Source of the DNA: Streptomyces sp. CB01580 | GTDB taxonomy: Bacteria; Actinomycetota; Actinomycetes; Streptomycetales; Streptomycetaceae | NCBI RefSeq assembly: GCF_001905795.1 | Contig: NZ_LIXJ01000003.1 | Location: forward strand, 186,001-250,000 | DNA length: 64,000 bases | Reading direction: 5' to 3' | Part shown: one piece after another, positions 8,760-16,133 of the stretch | Numbering within the stretch: the first letter of the stretch is position 1 | Layout: each line of letters begins with the position of its first letter | Notes under the pieces: model-generated | The model's input: only the letters and a program-made list of their open reading frames with translations | Database searches by the model: none | Told to the model about the DNA's origin: nothing | Position numbers and translations under genes: made by a program

Positions 8760-10526
8760 TCAGCGGAGGTAGCCGAGGACCGTCATCATGCCCACGTCCG
8801 AGTGGTAGATGTTGTGGCAGTGGAGCATCCACAGGCCGGGGTTGTCCGCCTCGAACTCCATCGCAACGGAACTGTTCGGCCGGACGATCGCGGTGTCCTT
8901 GCGCGCCCACTGCCACTCGCGCCGGTGCGACGCGCGGTGCGCCGGACCCGACGTCCCCACCAGGCCGAACGAGTGCCCGTGCAGATGGACGGGGTGCCAC
9001 ATCGAGGTGATGTTGAAGAACTCCAGCCTCACGCGCTCGCCCGCCGCGACCGGGCGGCGCCGGTCCGGCGAGTACGGCTCGTGGTCGAAGCCCCAGTCGT
9101 ACGCCTTCATCGTGCCGGTCAGCTTGTACCGGATGGTCCGGTCGGGCTTCCGGGCGGACAGGGCCACGGACGGGTGCGGCGACAGCTGCGTGGCCTCCAC
9201 CAGCTTCCCGTTCAGCTCCTTGGGCCGCACATGGGCGGCGGGCGGTGTGCCCATCCCGGTGCGCAGCAGGGCCAGGGCCGTCGCCCGCTTGCCCTCGGCG
9301 AGCGCGGTCAGCGGGAACACCCCGTCCTTGGCGGTGACGATCACGTCGTAGCGCTCTCCCATGCCCAGCACCAGGGCGTCCGTCGTGGTGTGCTGGACCG
9401 GGTAGCCGTCGGTGTGGGTGATCGTCATCCGGTGGCCGCCGAGTGCGACCCGGAAGGCGGTGTCGCCGCCCGCGTTGATGATGCGCAGCCGGATGCGTTC
9501 GCCGGGCTTGGCGAGGAAGGTGGTGGGGGCCTTGGGGACGCGGCCGTTGATCAGGTAGTGCGGGTAGTCGACGTTGCCGCCGTGGCTGTCGAGCAGTTTG
9601 CTGAAGCCGTGCCGCATGATCCGCGAGGGTCCGGAGCGCCGCCCGGGGGAGCCGGGCGAGCCGGAGGGGCCGCCGCGCCGGGTGTCGTCCGCGTCGTTCT
9701 TGCCGTCCGTCTCGTCCGCCCTGCCCTCCTCGTCCGTCTCGTCCGCCCCGTGGGTGCGCTCCATGGAGCCGTGGCGCTTTCCGCTGTGGTCCATGCCGCC
9801 CCGGCCGCCGCTCAGCTCGTCGAGCACCGCGTCCGGGGTGGAGCCGCCGACTCCGTCGACCCAGTCGTCGAGGACGACGACCCATTCCTTGTCGTACTTC
9901 AGTGTCTCCTTCGGGTCCTCCACGATCAGGGGCGCGTACAGCCCCCGGTCCTGCTGGACGCCCGTGTGCGGGTGGAACCAGTACGTCCCCGGGTGCGGCA
10001 CCTTGAAGCGGTAGGAGTACTCCTCGCCCGGCTTGATCGGCCGCTGCGTGAGGTCGGGGACGCCGTCCATGTCGTTGCGCACGTTGAGGCCGTGCCAGTG
10101 CAGCGTGGTGGCCTCCGGGAGGTGGTTGGCGAGCGTGACCGTTACGTTGTCGCCCACCGTGAACCGCAGCTCCCGGCCGGGCAGCCGGGCCTCGTAGGCC
10201 CAGGAACCGACGACGAGGCCGCCGCCCAGGTCCAGGCGGGACGGGGTGGCGGTGAGGTGGAACTTCCGGTGGGGACCGGAGCGTCGTTCGGCCTCGGCTT
10301 CGGCGACCTCCTTCCCGTCGGGGGAGACGTACTCGTCCCAGGACTTCCCGTGGTGGGGGATTCCGTGGCTCGCGCTGCCGCGCTCCGGGCCGCCGGCGTT
10401 CGCGCCACCGCTCTGCGGGGCGCGGCGGTCCGGGTCGGATTCACCGGAGCAGGAGGCCAGGAACGCCGTACCGGCGGTGGCGGCGGCCGCGCCGAGCACG
10501 GCGCGTCGGGTGGGTGGAGTGCGCAT
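8760..10526 (-). CDS. Tat-exported multicopper oxidase lipoprotein
   Basis: 588 residues from ATG 10526. The start MRTPPTRRAVLG is a twin-arginine signal and FLASC is a lipobox, so the protein is exported folded and probably lipid-anchored. Copper ligands are in HWHGLNV, YWFHPHTG (trinuclear centre), HPVHLHGHSFGLVG and MLHCHNIYHSDVGMM (type 1 and trinuclear centres). Three cupredoxin domains are implied by length. An acidic, His-containing linker of about 90 residues (MDHSGKRHGSMERTHG then Asp/Glu/Gly-rich) is inserted before the middle domain; such low-complexity inserts vary between species. Likely role is copper tolerance or extracellular phenol/Cu(I) oxidation. A CsoR-like dyad lies upstream at 10773-10787. 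Confidence 0.93.
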   Translation of the reverse strand: MRTPPTRRAVLGAAAATAGTAFLASCSGESDPDRRAPQSGGANAGGPERGSASHGIPHHGKSWDEYVSPDGKEVAEAEAERRSGPHRKFHLTATPSRLDLGGGLVVGSWAYEARLPGRELRFTVGDNVTVTLANHLPEATTLHWHGLNVRNDMDGVPDLTQRPIKPGEEYSYRFKVPHPGTYWFHPHTGVQQDRGLYAPLIVEDPKETLKYDKEWVVVLDDWVDGVGGSTPDAVLDELSGGRGGMDHSGKRHGSMERTHGADETDEEGRADETDGKNDADDTRRGGPSGSPGSPGRRSGPSRIMRHGFSKLLDSHGGNVDYPHYLINGRVPKAPTTFLAKPGERIRLRIINAGGDTAFRVALGGHRMTITHTDGYPVQHTTTDALVLGMGERYDVIVTAKDGVFPLTALAEGKRATALALLRTGMGTPPAAHVRPKELNGKLVEATQLSPHPSVALSARKPDRTIRYKLTGTMKAYDWGFDHEPYSPDRRRPVAAGERVRLEFFNITSMWHPVHLHGHSFGLVGTSGPAHRASHRREWQWARKDTAIVRPNSSVAMEFEADNPGLWMLHCHNIYHSDVGMMTVLGYLR

Positions 10527-10761
10527 GACGGAGAGCACCTCGAGGTGTTGTCGGTACGGCGGGCTGCTGGGGAGGGGGGAGGTGCCCCTTCTCTATGCAC
10601 AGCACCGGCGACGGCGCGCGGAGGGCCGGACCGGGCCGGGGGACCGGCCACGGCATCGACGGCATCCGCGCCGCGACACCCGCGAGGAGGTGGGCGATCC
10701 CGATGAGCAGCGCCACGAACAGAGACAACTGTCCGTATGTCGCACATCTACTCAGGGTCAT
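10441..10761 (-). CDS. Possible small membrane protein upstream of the multicopper oxidase
   Basis: 106 residues from ATG 10761, with AAGGTG 8 nt upstream. It begins MTLSRCATYGQLSLF followed by one hydrophobic helix (LFVALLIGIAHLLAGVAA) and a Pro-rich tail. Its 3' end overlaps the oxidase gene by 86 nt in another frame, covering the Tat signal, which is unusual. Only the first half looks gene-like. It could be a genuine short copper-inducible membrane peptide with a readthrough tail, or chance. No family recognised. Confidence 0.35.
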   Translation of the reverse strand: MTLSRCATYGQLSLFVALLIGIAHLLAGVAARMPSMPWPVPRPGPALRAPSPVLCIEKGHLPPPQQPAVPTTPRGALRHAHSTHPTRRARRGRRHRRYGVPGLLLR

Positions 10762-10772
10762 GTCGGGCACCT

Positions 10773-10787
10773 TACCCCGGTTGGGTA
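10773..10787. promoter_or_regulatory. CsoR-like dyad upstream of the multicopper oxidase
   Basis: TACCC-CGGTT-GGGTA, a perfect 5-5-5 inverted repeat, 12 nt upstream of the small ORF and 247 nt upstream of the oxidase start. TACCC/GGGTA half-sites are the type bound by copper-sensing CsoR repressors; this assignment is by resemblance only. Confidence 0.5.
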
Positions 10788-10948
10788 CCCCCCGCGCGGG
10801 GAGGCGCGTCCGGATGCGTGGGAGGGCGGACGGGATGCGAGGAAGCCCGGCAGGCCTGTGAGGAAACGTATCGGCACGGGTGCGCGCTCCCGGCCGGGGC
10901 GAGGCGTACGGGCGGCTGCTCGCCCGCTCGGCGGGGCGGGCACGCAGC

Positions 10949-10982
10949 GGCCCGGCGACCCCGTGGGGCGGGGTGCCGGGCC
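10949..10982. terminator. Hairpin downstream of the CBS protein gene
   Basis: GGCCCGGC...GCCGGGCC with an inner ACCCC/GGGGT pair, separated by a single mismatch. It lies about 40 nt after the CBS gene stop and closes that transcript. Confidence 0.65.
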
Positions 10983-11022
10983 GTCGAACACGAGTCCAGG
11001 ACGCGTGTGGTGCGTGGACCCG

Positions 11023-11448
11023 TCAACCGCGTGCGTACACCTTCTCCATCCAGCAGGCGAGCTGCTCGTCGGAGAGGTGCCGCGCCAGGTCGGCCTCGCT
11101 GATCATGCCGATCAGTTTCTTGTTCTCGACGACCGGAAGCCGACGGATCTGGTGGGTCTGCATCTCCTCCAGGACCATGTCCACGCTCGCGTCGGAATCG
11201 ATCCAGCGCGGGGTGCCGTGGGCGAGGTCGCCCGCGGTCACCCTCGACGGATCGCGTCCCTCCGCCACGCAGCCGAGCACGATGTCGCGGTCCGTGAGGA
11301 TGCCGATCATCCGGTCCTGTTCGCCGCTGGCCGAGATGGGCAGCGCGCCCACGTGATGCTCGCGCATCAGCTGCGCGGCCCGGTCCAGCGTCTCGTGCGC
11401 GGGGATCCAGGTGGCCCCGGTGTGCATGATGTCCTTCGCAGTGGTCAT
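11023..11448 (-). CDS. CBS-pair domain protein
   Basis: 141 residues made almost entirely of two CBS motifs: residues about 8-65 (DIMHTGATWIPAHETLDRAA ... GILTDRDIV) and about 72-130 (TAGDLAHGTPRWIDSDASVD ... GMISEADLA). The ATG at 11448 has GGAGGA 7 nt upstream. Stand-alone CBS pairs bind adenine nucleotides and often respond to energy state or hypoxia in actinobacteria. There is no attached effector domain, so it must act through a partner. It is monocistronic, between hairpins. Confidence 0.88.
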   Translation of the reverse strand: MTTAKDIMHTGATWIPAHETLDRAAQLMREHHVGALPISASGEQDRMIGILTDRDIVLGCVAEGRDPSRVTAGDLAHGTPRWIDSDASVDMVLEEMQTHQIRRLPVVENKKLIGMISEADLARHLSDEQLACWMEKVYARG

Positions 11449-11640
11449 GAGGGATTCCTCCTGCGTGCCGACGGGCATGCCGTTCACTCCCGAGAACATC
11501 CATCGTCGTACGTCCGTTCGGGGTATGCGACCGCTATAGCCCGTTCGGGTGTATTCGGGGTCCGGAGGGAACCGCCGGGTCCAGGCGTCGAAGTGCCGTC
11601 GCACGGCAGGTGGCACTTCGACGCCGGAGCCCGGGGCCGT

Positions 11641-12402
11641 TCATGACCGGGGCTTCGCCCCGCGCGCCTCCAGCATCGCGGCCATCGCGTCCAGCTCGGA
11701 CCGCTGGGCCTCCACCATCCCCTGGGCCAGCCGTTTCTCCGCCCCGACCGTGCACAGCCGGACGCAGCCGCGGGCCATGTCGACACCGCCGCGGTGGTGG
11801 TCGCTCATCAGCCGGAGGTAGAGGACCTCGGCGTCCCTGCCGCCCGCCGCGCGGAGCCGGTCCAGTTCGGCCCGGGTGGCCATGCCGGGCATGAGGGAAC
11901 CGTCGCGGGGCGGGTGTCCCGCGTGCCCGGCGTGTCCCGTGAGGCCCCCGTGTCCTGCGTCCCCCGTGTGTCCCGGGTGGCCGTCCGTCATCCAGGACAT
12001 CGGCCCCTGCCCGCCCGGGGCCGTCTTCGGCAGCTCCCACAGGTCCAGCCAGCCGAGCATCATGCCCCGCTGATTGGCCTGCGTGTTGGCGATGTCGTAC
12101 GCGAGGAGGCGCACCTCCTCGTCCCGGGTGCGATCGCGCACGATGAAGGACATCTCCACGGCCTGCTGGTGGTGGGCCGCCATGTCCCGGGCGAACCCGG
12201 CGTCCGCGGAGTCCGCCCCGGGCACGCGGAGGGCGGTGGGGGAGTGGGTGCCCCTCGCCCCGCCGCCACGGGCTCCACCGTCCCGGGCCCCGTCGTCCCG
12301 GGCGGAGGCGACCGTCGCCGCCCCCGCGAACAGCAGCGCGAGCAGCGCGGCGGAGCCCGCCGCCCGTACTGCCACGCGCCGGTCGCGCCGTACCCCGGTC
12401 AC
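11641..12402 (-). CDS. Secreted DUF305 protein with His-rich insert
   Basis: 253 residues; GTG 12402 overlaps the TGA of the upstream DUF3105 gene (GTGA). An Arg-rich start is followed by a hydrophobic signal segment (AAGSAALLALLFAGAATVASA). DUF305 is a ferritin-like helical fold; its two hallmark pairs are FARDMAAHHQQAVEMS and LRLMSDHHRGGVDMA. Between them lies a Gly/His-rich stretch with repeated GHxGH units (roughly residues 150-180), likely metal binding. DUF305 proteins often sit near copper genes. Function unproven; an extracytoplasmic metal-binding role is inferred. Confidence 0.85.
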   Translation of the reverse strand: MTGVRRDRRVAVRAAGSAALLALLFAGAATVASARDDGARDGGARGGGARGTHSPTALRVPGADSADAGFARDMAAHHQQAVEMSFIVRDRTRDEEVRLLAYDIANTQANQRGMMLGWLDLWELPKTAPGGQGPMSWMTDGHPGHTGDAGHGGLTGHAGHAGHPPRDGSLMPGMATRAELDRLRAAGGRDAEVLYLRLMSDHHRGGVDMARGCVRLCTVGAEKRLAQGMVEAQRSELDAMAAMLEARGAKPRS

Positions 12403-13121
12403 GAGGCCCCCAGCCCGCCCGAGCACGTCGCGCCGGGCTCGGGCGTCTGCGGCCCCTGCACGAACGCCGAGAAGAACCGGTCGACCCGCGGGTCGTCGGC
12501 GCCGTCCACCGTCAACTGGTTGCCCCAGGCGGTCAGCATGATCGCGCCGTCCTGGCCCTCGTACGGGCTCATCAGCGAGTACGGCGTCCTGCCGACCCGC
12601 GCGGCGAGCTCGGCGACGTCGGCGTCCGCGGCCCTGTTCGTGTACGTCACCCACACCGCTCCGTGCTCCAGCGAGTGCACGGCGTTCACATCGGGGATCG
12701 CCTTCTCGTACACCTCGCCGTCGCAGTTCATCCACACGGGGTTGTGGTCACCGCCGACCGGGGGCTTCATGGGGTACGCGACGGGCCCGTCGACGTGGTT
12801 GCGGGTCAGCTTGGACGCGTCCCACGTCCTCAGCCCCCGGATCGGCCCGTCGGCGGACCCGCTGCGCCCCGGCCCGTCCGGCCCCGGATCGTTCCGGCCC
12901 GCTCCGTTCCGGTCCGGCGCGGGTGCCTTGGCGTCGTCCGCCCGGACGCTCCGCTCGTTCTCCGACGCCTCGGACTCGTTCAGCAGGGTGTACGAGCCGA
13001 ACCCGACCAGGCCGACGACGACGAGGACGCTCAGGCCTATGGCCGTGACACGGGTGCGGCGGTCACGCGAGCGGTCGGCGTCGCGCGTCTGCTCCGGGCG
13101 GGTCCGAGGGTCGAGGCTCAT
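12399..13121 (-). CDS. DUF3105 membrane-anchored protein
   Basis: 240 residues from ATG 13121, with AAGGA upstream. A short charged N-terminus (with many Arg) precedes one membrane helix (VTAIGLSVLVVVGLVGFGSYTL), then a disordered Asp/Gly/Pro-rich linker. The DUF3105 domain follows from about residue 100, with the hallmark YPMKPPVGGDHNPVWMNCDGEVYEKAI and the His-containing HSLEHGAVWVTY. It is predicted to face outward. Its stop overlaps the DUF305 start, so the two are made together, a pairing common in Streptomyces. Biochemical role unknown. Confidence 0.88.
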   Translation of the reverse strand: MSLDPRTRPEQTRDADRSRDRRTRVTAIGLSVLVVVGLVGFGSYTLLNESEASENERSVRADDAKAPAPDRNGAGRNDPGPDGPGRSGSADGPIRGLRTWDASKLTRNHVDGPVAYPMKPPVGGDHNPVWMNCDGEVYEKAIPDVNAVHSLEHGAVWVTYTNRAADADVAELAARVGRTPYSLMSPYEGQDGAIMLTAWGNQLTVDGADDPRVDRFFSAFVQGPQTPEPGATCSGGLGAS

Positions 13122-13364
13122 GTCGTCGGGTCCTTCTGCGAGGAAGCGGGAAGGGACGGAAAAGACCGGGAAACCGGCACGCCCCGGGCCGCCGCCGAGC
13201 GGCTCCGCCCCACGCGTGCCATGGGCGCAGATCGTAGTGGGTGGCCGGGTGCTCCATCTCACTCCAGGTGCGTAATCTGGGTGAAATCCCGGGTCGTGAT
13301 ACTGGAGCTCCTCCCCTACCCCGGGCGGTGGTGCACAGACCGTCTGAACTGCAAGGATGTGGCT

Positions 13365-14726
13365 ATGGACAAGCAGCAGGAATTCGTCCTCAGGACGCTT
13401 GAGGAGCGCGACATCCGCTTCGTACGGCTGTGGTTCACCGACGTCCTCGGCTACCTCAAGTCCGTCGCCGTGGCCCCCGCCGAACTGGAACAGGCGTTTG
13501 ACGAGGGAATCGGCTTCGACGGCTCCGCCATCGAAGGCTTCGCCCGGGTGTACGAGTCCGACATGATCGCCAAACCCGACCCGGGCACGTTCCAGATCCT
13601 GCCGTGGCGCGCGGAGGCACCCGGCACGGCCCGGATGTTCTGCGACATCCTGATGCCCGACGGTTCGCCGTCCTTCGCCGATCCGCGCTACGTCCTGAAG
13701 CGGATCCTCGCCAAGACCTCCGACCTGGGCTTCACCTTCTACACTCACCCGGAGATCGAGTTCTTCCTGCTGAAGGACAAGCCCGTCGACGGCAGCCGGC
13801 CCACCCCCGCCGACAGCTCCGGGTACTTCGACCACACCCCGCAGAACGTCGGCATGGACTTCCGGCGCCAGGCGATCACCATGCTCGAATCCATGGGCAT
13901 CTCGGTCGAGTTCAGCCATCACGAGGGCGCCCCCGGCCAGCAGGAGATCGACCTGCGGTACGCGGACGCGCTCTCCACCGCCGACAACATCATGACGTTC
14001 CGCCTCGTGATGAAGCAGGTCGCGCTGGAGCAGGGCGTGCAGGCGACGTTCATGCCGAAGCCGTTCTCCGAGTATCCCGGTTCGGGCATGCATACGCACC
14101 TCTCCCTCTTCGAGGGCGACCGCAACGCCTTCTACGAGTCGGGCGCGGAGTACCAGCTCTCCAAGATCGGCCGCTCGTTCATCGCCGGCCTGCTCAACCA
14201 CGCCGCGGAGATCTCCGCCGTGACGAACCAGTGGGTCAACTCCTACAAGCGCATCTGGGGCGGCTCCTCCCGCGCCGCGGGCGCCGGCGGCGAGGCTCCC
14301 TCGTACATCTGCTGGGGCCACAACAACCGTTCCGCGCTGATCCGCGTCCCGATGTACAAGCCCGGCAAGACCGGTTCGGCCCGCGTCGAGGTCCGCTCCA
14401 TCGACTCCGGCGCCAATCCGTACCTGACCTACGCGGTCCTGCTCGCCGCGGGCCTCAAGGGCGTCGAGGAGGGCTACGAACTCCCGGCCGGCGCCGACGA
14501 CGACGTCTGGGCGCTGTCCGACGCGGAGCGCCGCGCGATGGGCATCGAGCCGCTGCCGCAGAACCTGGGCGAGGCGATCTCGCTGATGGAGAAGAGCGAA
14601 CTGGTCGCCGAGACGCTCGGCGAGCACGTCTTCGACTTCTTCCTGCGCAACAAGAAGCAGGAGTGGGAGGAGTACCGCAGCGAGGTCACCGCCTTCGAGC
14701 TGAAGAACCTGCTGCCGGTGCTGTAG
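13365..14726 (+). CDS. glnA2: Glutamine synthetase-like enzyme GlnA2 (gamma-glutamylpolyamine synthetase in S. coelicolor)
   Basis: 453 residues; ATG 13365 has AAGGA 9 nt upstream. It has the full GSI fold: N-terminal beta-grasp (FTDVLGYLKSVAV, GIGFDGSAIEGF), metal/glutamate motif HPEIEFFL, GQQEIDLRY, ATP/Glu motif MPKPFSEYPGSGMHTHLSL, NSYKRI and RVEVRSID. At the position of the adenylylated Tyr of GlnA it has Trp382 (DDVWALSDAE), so GlnE should not control it. It is divergent from the DUF3105 gene and precedes the PrmC-like gene and glnE. In S. coelicolor the ortholog ligates glutamate to polyamines; that function is inferred here by orthology. Confidence 0.9.
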   Translation: MDKQQEFVLRTLEERDIRFVRLWFTDVLGYLKSVAVAPAELEQAFDEGIGFDGSAIEGFARVYESDMIAKPDPGTFQILPWRAEAPGTARMFCDILMPDGSPSFADPRYVLKRILAKTSDLGFTFYTHPEIEFFLLKDKPVDGSRPTPADSSGYFDHTPQNVGMDFRRQAITMLESMGISVEFSHHEGAPGQQEIDLRYADALSTADNIMTFRLVMKQVALEQGVQATFMPKPFSEYPGSGMHTHLSLFEGDRNAFYESGAEYQLSKIGRSFIAGLLNHAAEISAVTNQWVNSYKRIWGGSSRAAGAGGEAPSYICWGHNNRSALIRVPMYKPGKTGSARVEVRSIDSGANPYLTYAVLLAAGLKGVEEGYELPAGADDDVWALSDAERRAMGIEPLPQNLGEAISLMEKSELVAETLGEHVFDFFLRNKKQEWEEYRSEVTAFELKNLLPVL

Positions 14727-14758
14727 GAGCTGGTCGGCGCAGTCGCAGCGTCTGTACG

Positions 14759-14801
14759 CGGCCCTCGGGCCGACGGGTGTCGCACCCTCGGCCCGAGGCC
14801 G
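14759..14801. terminator. glnA2 terminator hairpin
   Basis: CGGCCCTCGGGCCGA pairs with TCGGCCCGAGGCCG with one bulge, 32 nt after the glnA2 stop. Confidence 0.7.
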
Positions 14802-15015
14802 TTCGCGGCACCTTCTCGGTCAGCGGGGCGGGCAGGTGGTTCACCCCCGAGCCGATGAGGGCCGCCATGGCCACATGGACCGGTAGCAGGCATTCGGTGG
14901 AAGGGAACTGACGTAGCGTCATACTCTTCGCCGGACAGTGAACCGGGCGAAGGGCATCGTCAGGCGCCGCTGGTGGGGTAGTGTGACGCCTCCCCGTACG
15001 GGACCGACCAAGGAG

Positions 15016-15084
15016 GTGAGACCCATCAACGCTGTGTCAGACCGGGTGCTCACCTCGCACGACCGCGTGGCCGACCCGACATAA
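15016..15084 (+). CDS. Candidate short leader ORF behind a perfect Shine-Dalgarno
   Basis: AAGGAGGTGA is complementary to the whole anti-SD. Read from GTG 15016 there are 22 codons ending in TAA. Read from the ideally spaced ATC at 15031 there are 17 codons in the same frame (INAVSDRVLTSHDRVADPT counted with the start). The ORF stops 44 nt before the PrmC-like ATG. It might be a regulatory upstream peptide or a translated small protein with a non-standard start; no homolog recognised. Confidence 0.35.
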   Translation: MRPINAVSDRVLTSHDRVADPT

Positions 15085-15128
15085 TCGGCCGCGGAGCGCC
15101 CATCGGCTTCCCCGAAAGGCCCCGCCGC

Positions 15129-16133
15129 ATGTCGGTTCACGTTTCGTCGCACGTCGTCTCCTCCATCGTCACCACACTCCGCGCCGCCGGCTGCGTATTC
15201 GCCGAGGACGAGGCGGATCTGCTCGTCTCCGCGGCCACCGACCACGCCGGGCTCGCCGCGATGGTCGAACGACGGGCCGCCGGGCTGCCCCTGGAACACG
15301 TCCTCGGCTGGGCCGAGTTCGGCGGCCTGCGGATCGACGTGGACCCGGGGGTCTTCGTCCCCCGCCGCCGCACCGAGTTCCTGGTCGAACAGGCGGTCGC
15401 ACTCGCCGCGCCCGGGGCGGTCGTCGTCGACCTCTGCTGCGGGTCGGGCGCGCTCGGCGCGGCGCTTGCCGCGGCCATGGACGGGATCGAACTGCACGCG
15501 GCCGATGTCGAACCCGCCGCCGTGCGCTGCGCCCGCCGCAACATCGGCGACGCGGGACGGGTCCACGAGGGCGACCTCTTCGAACCGCTCCCCGGCACCC
15601 TGCGCGGCCGGGTGGGGATCCTGCTCGCCAACGTGCCGTACGTACCGACGGACGACGTCGAACTGCTCCCCGCCGAAGCCCGTCTCCACGAACCACGCGT
15701 GGCGCTCGACGGGGGCGCCGACGGCCTGGACGTGCTGCGGCGCGTCGCCGCCGAGGCCCCGCGCTGGCTCGCCCCCGGCGGGCACCTCCTGGTCGAGACG
15801 AGCGAGCGGCAGGTGCCCCGGGCCGAGGAGACCGTCGCCCGCGCCGGTCTGGTCCCGCGCGTGGTCACCCGCGACGAGCTGTGCGCCACCGTCGTCATCG
15901 CGACCCGGCCGGGCGCCCCTGCCGCGCCTCCGGCGTTGTCGTCGGTTGCCGACGCTCCTTCCCCGAGCTCTCAGCTGCTTTCGAGCAGGGGAGACCCCAT
16001 CCGACTCCCTCTTCCGCCTTGGATGCGGAGGTCCCGGACACCGCTCCTTCTCCCACTGCCAATCGTGGACGAGGTCGTTAGGCTCGGAACGCTGGATCGT
16101 GTATGGGCGGCGAGCAGGAGAGCACGGAAATGA
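15129..16133 (+). CDS. PrmC/HemK-like N5-glutamine methyltransferase
   Basis: 334 residues from ATG 15129. It has an N-terminal helical PrmC-type domain, then a class I SAM fold with VVVDLCCGSGALGAALA (SAM loop) and, in place of the NPPY of true PrmC, LLANVPYVPTD. NVPY is characteristic of a Streptomyces paralog group annotated as putative protein N5-glutamine methyltransferase. Homology appears to end near TVVIATRPGAPA (about residue 263); the last 70 residues read through a repeat-like segment (15957-16000) and look like an acquired tail. The stop overlaps the glnE start (ATGA). The target protein is unknown. Confidence 0.85.
   Translation: MSVHVSSHVVSSIVTTLRAAGCVFAEDEADLLVSAATDHAGLAAMVERRAAGLPLEHVLGWAEFGGLRIDVDPGVFVPRRRTEFLVEQAVALAAPGAVVVDLCCGSGALGAALAAAMDGIELHAADVEPAAVRCARRNIGDAGRVHEGDLFEPLPGTLRGRVGILLANVPYVPTDDVELLPAEARLHEPRVALDGGADGLDVLRRVAAEAPRWLAPGGHLLVETSERQVPRAEETVARAGLVPRVVTRDELCATVVIATRPGAPAAPPALSSVADAPSPSSQLLSSRGDPIRLPLPPWMRRSRTPLLLPLPIVDEVVRLGTLDRVWAASRRARK
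15957..16000. repeat. Dispersed Streptomyces-type GAGCTC/GAGCAGGGG repeat
   Basis: The segment containing CCCCGAGCTC and TCGAGCAGGGGAGACCCC resembles the short dispersed repeat commonly found between Streptomyces genes (recalled pattern: CCGAGCTCTCGGCTTCGCTC followed by GAGCAGGGGGGACCCC). Here it lies inside the 3' end of the PrmC-like reading frame. Only one copy was noticed in the window. Confidence 0.5.

Larger units (their letters stand above)
14727..15128. other. Long leader region between glnA2 and the PrmC-like gene
   Basis: 402 bp. After the glnA2 hairpin it has a TAGTGT -10 candidate (14979-14984) and a full-length Shine-Dalgarno match (AAGGAGGTGA, 15010-15019) followed by a short ORF. 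No larger gene was recognised on either strand. Confidence 0.5.

Noticed and set aside
8659..9885. N-terminal extension of nadE (frame open to 9885)
   Set aside because: The extra 409 codons lie over the multicopper oxidase gene in another frame and have shadow composition; NadE starts at VPQLRLALNQ in relatives.
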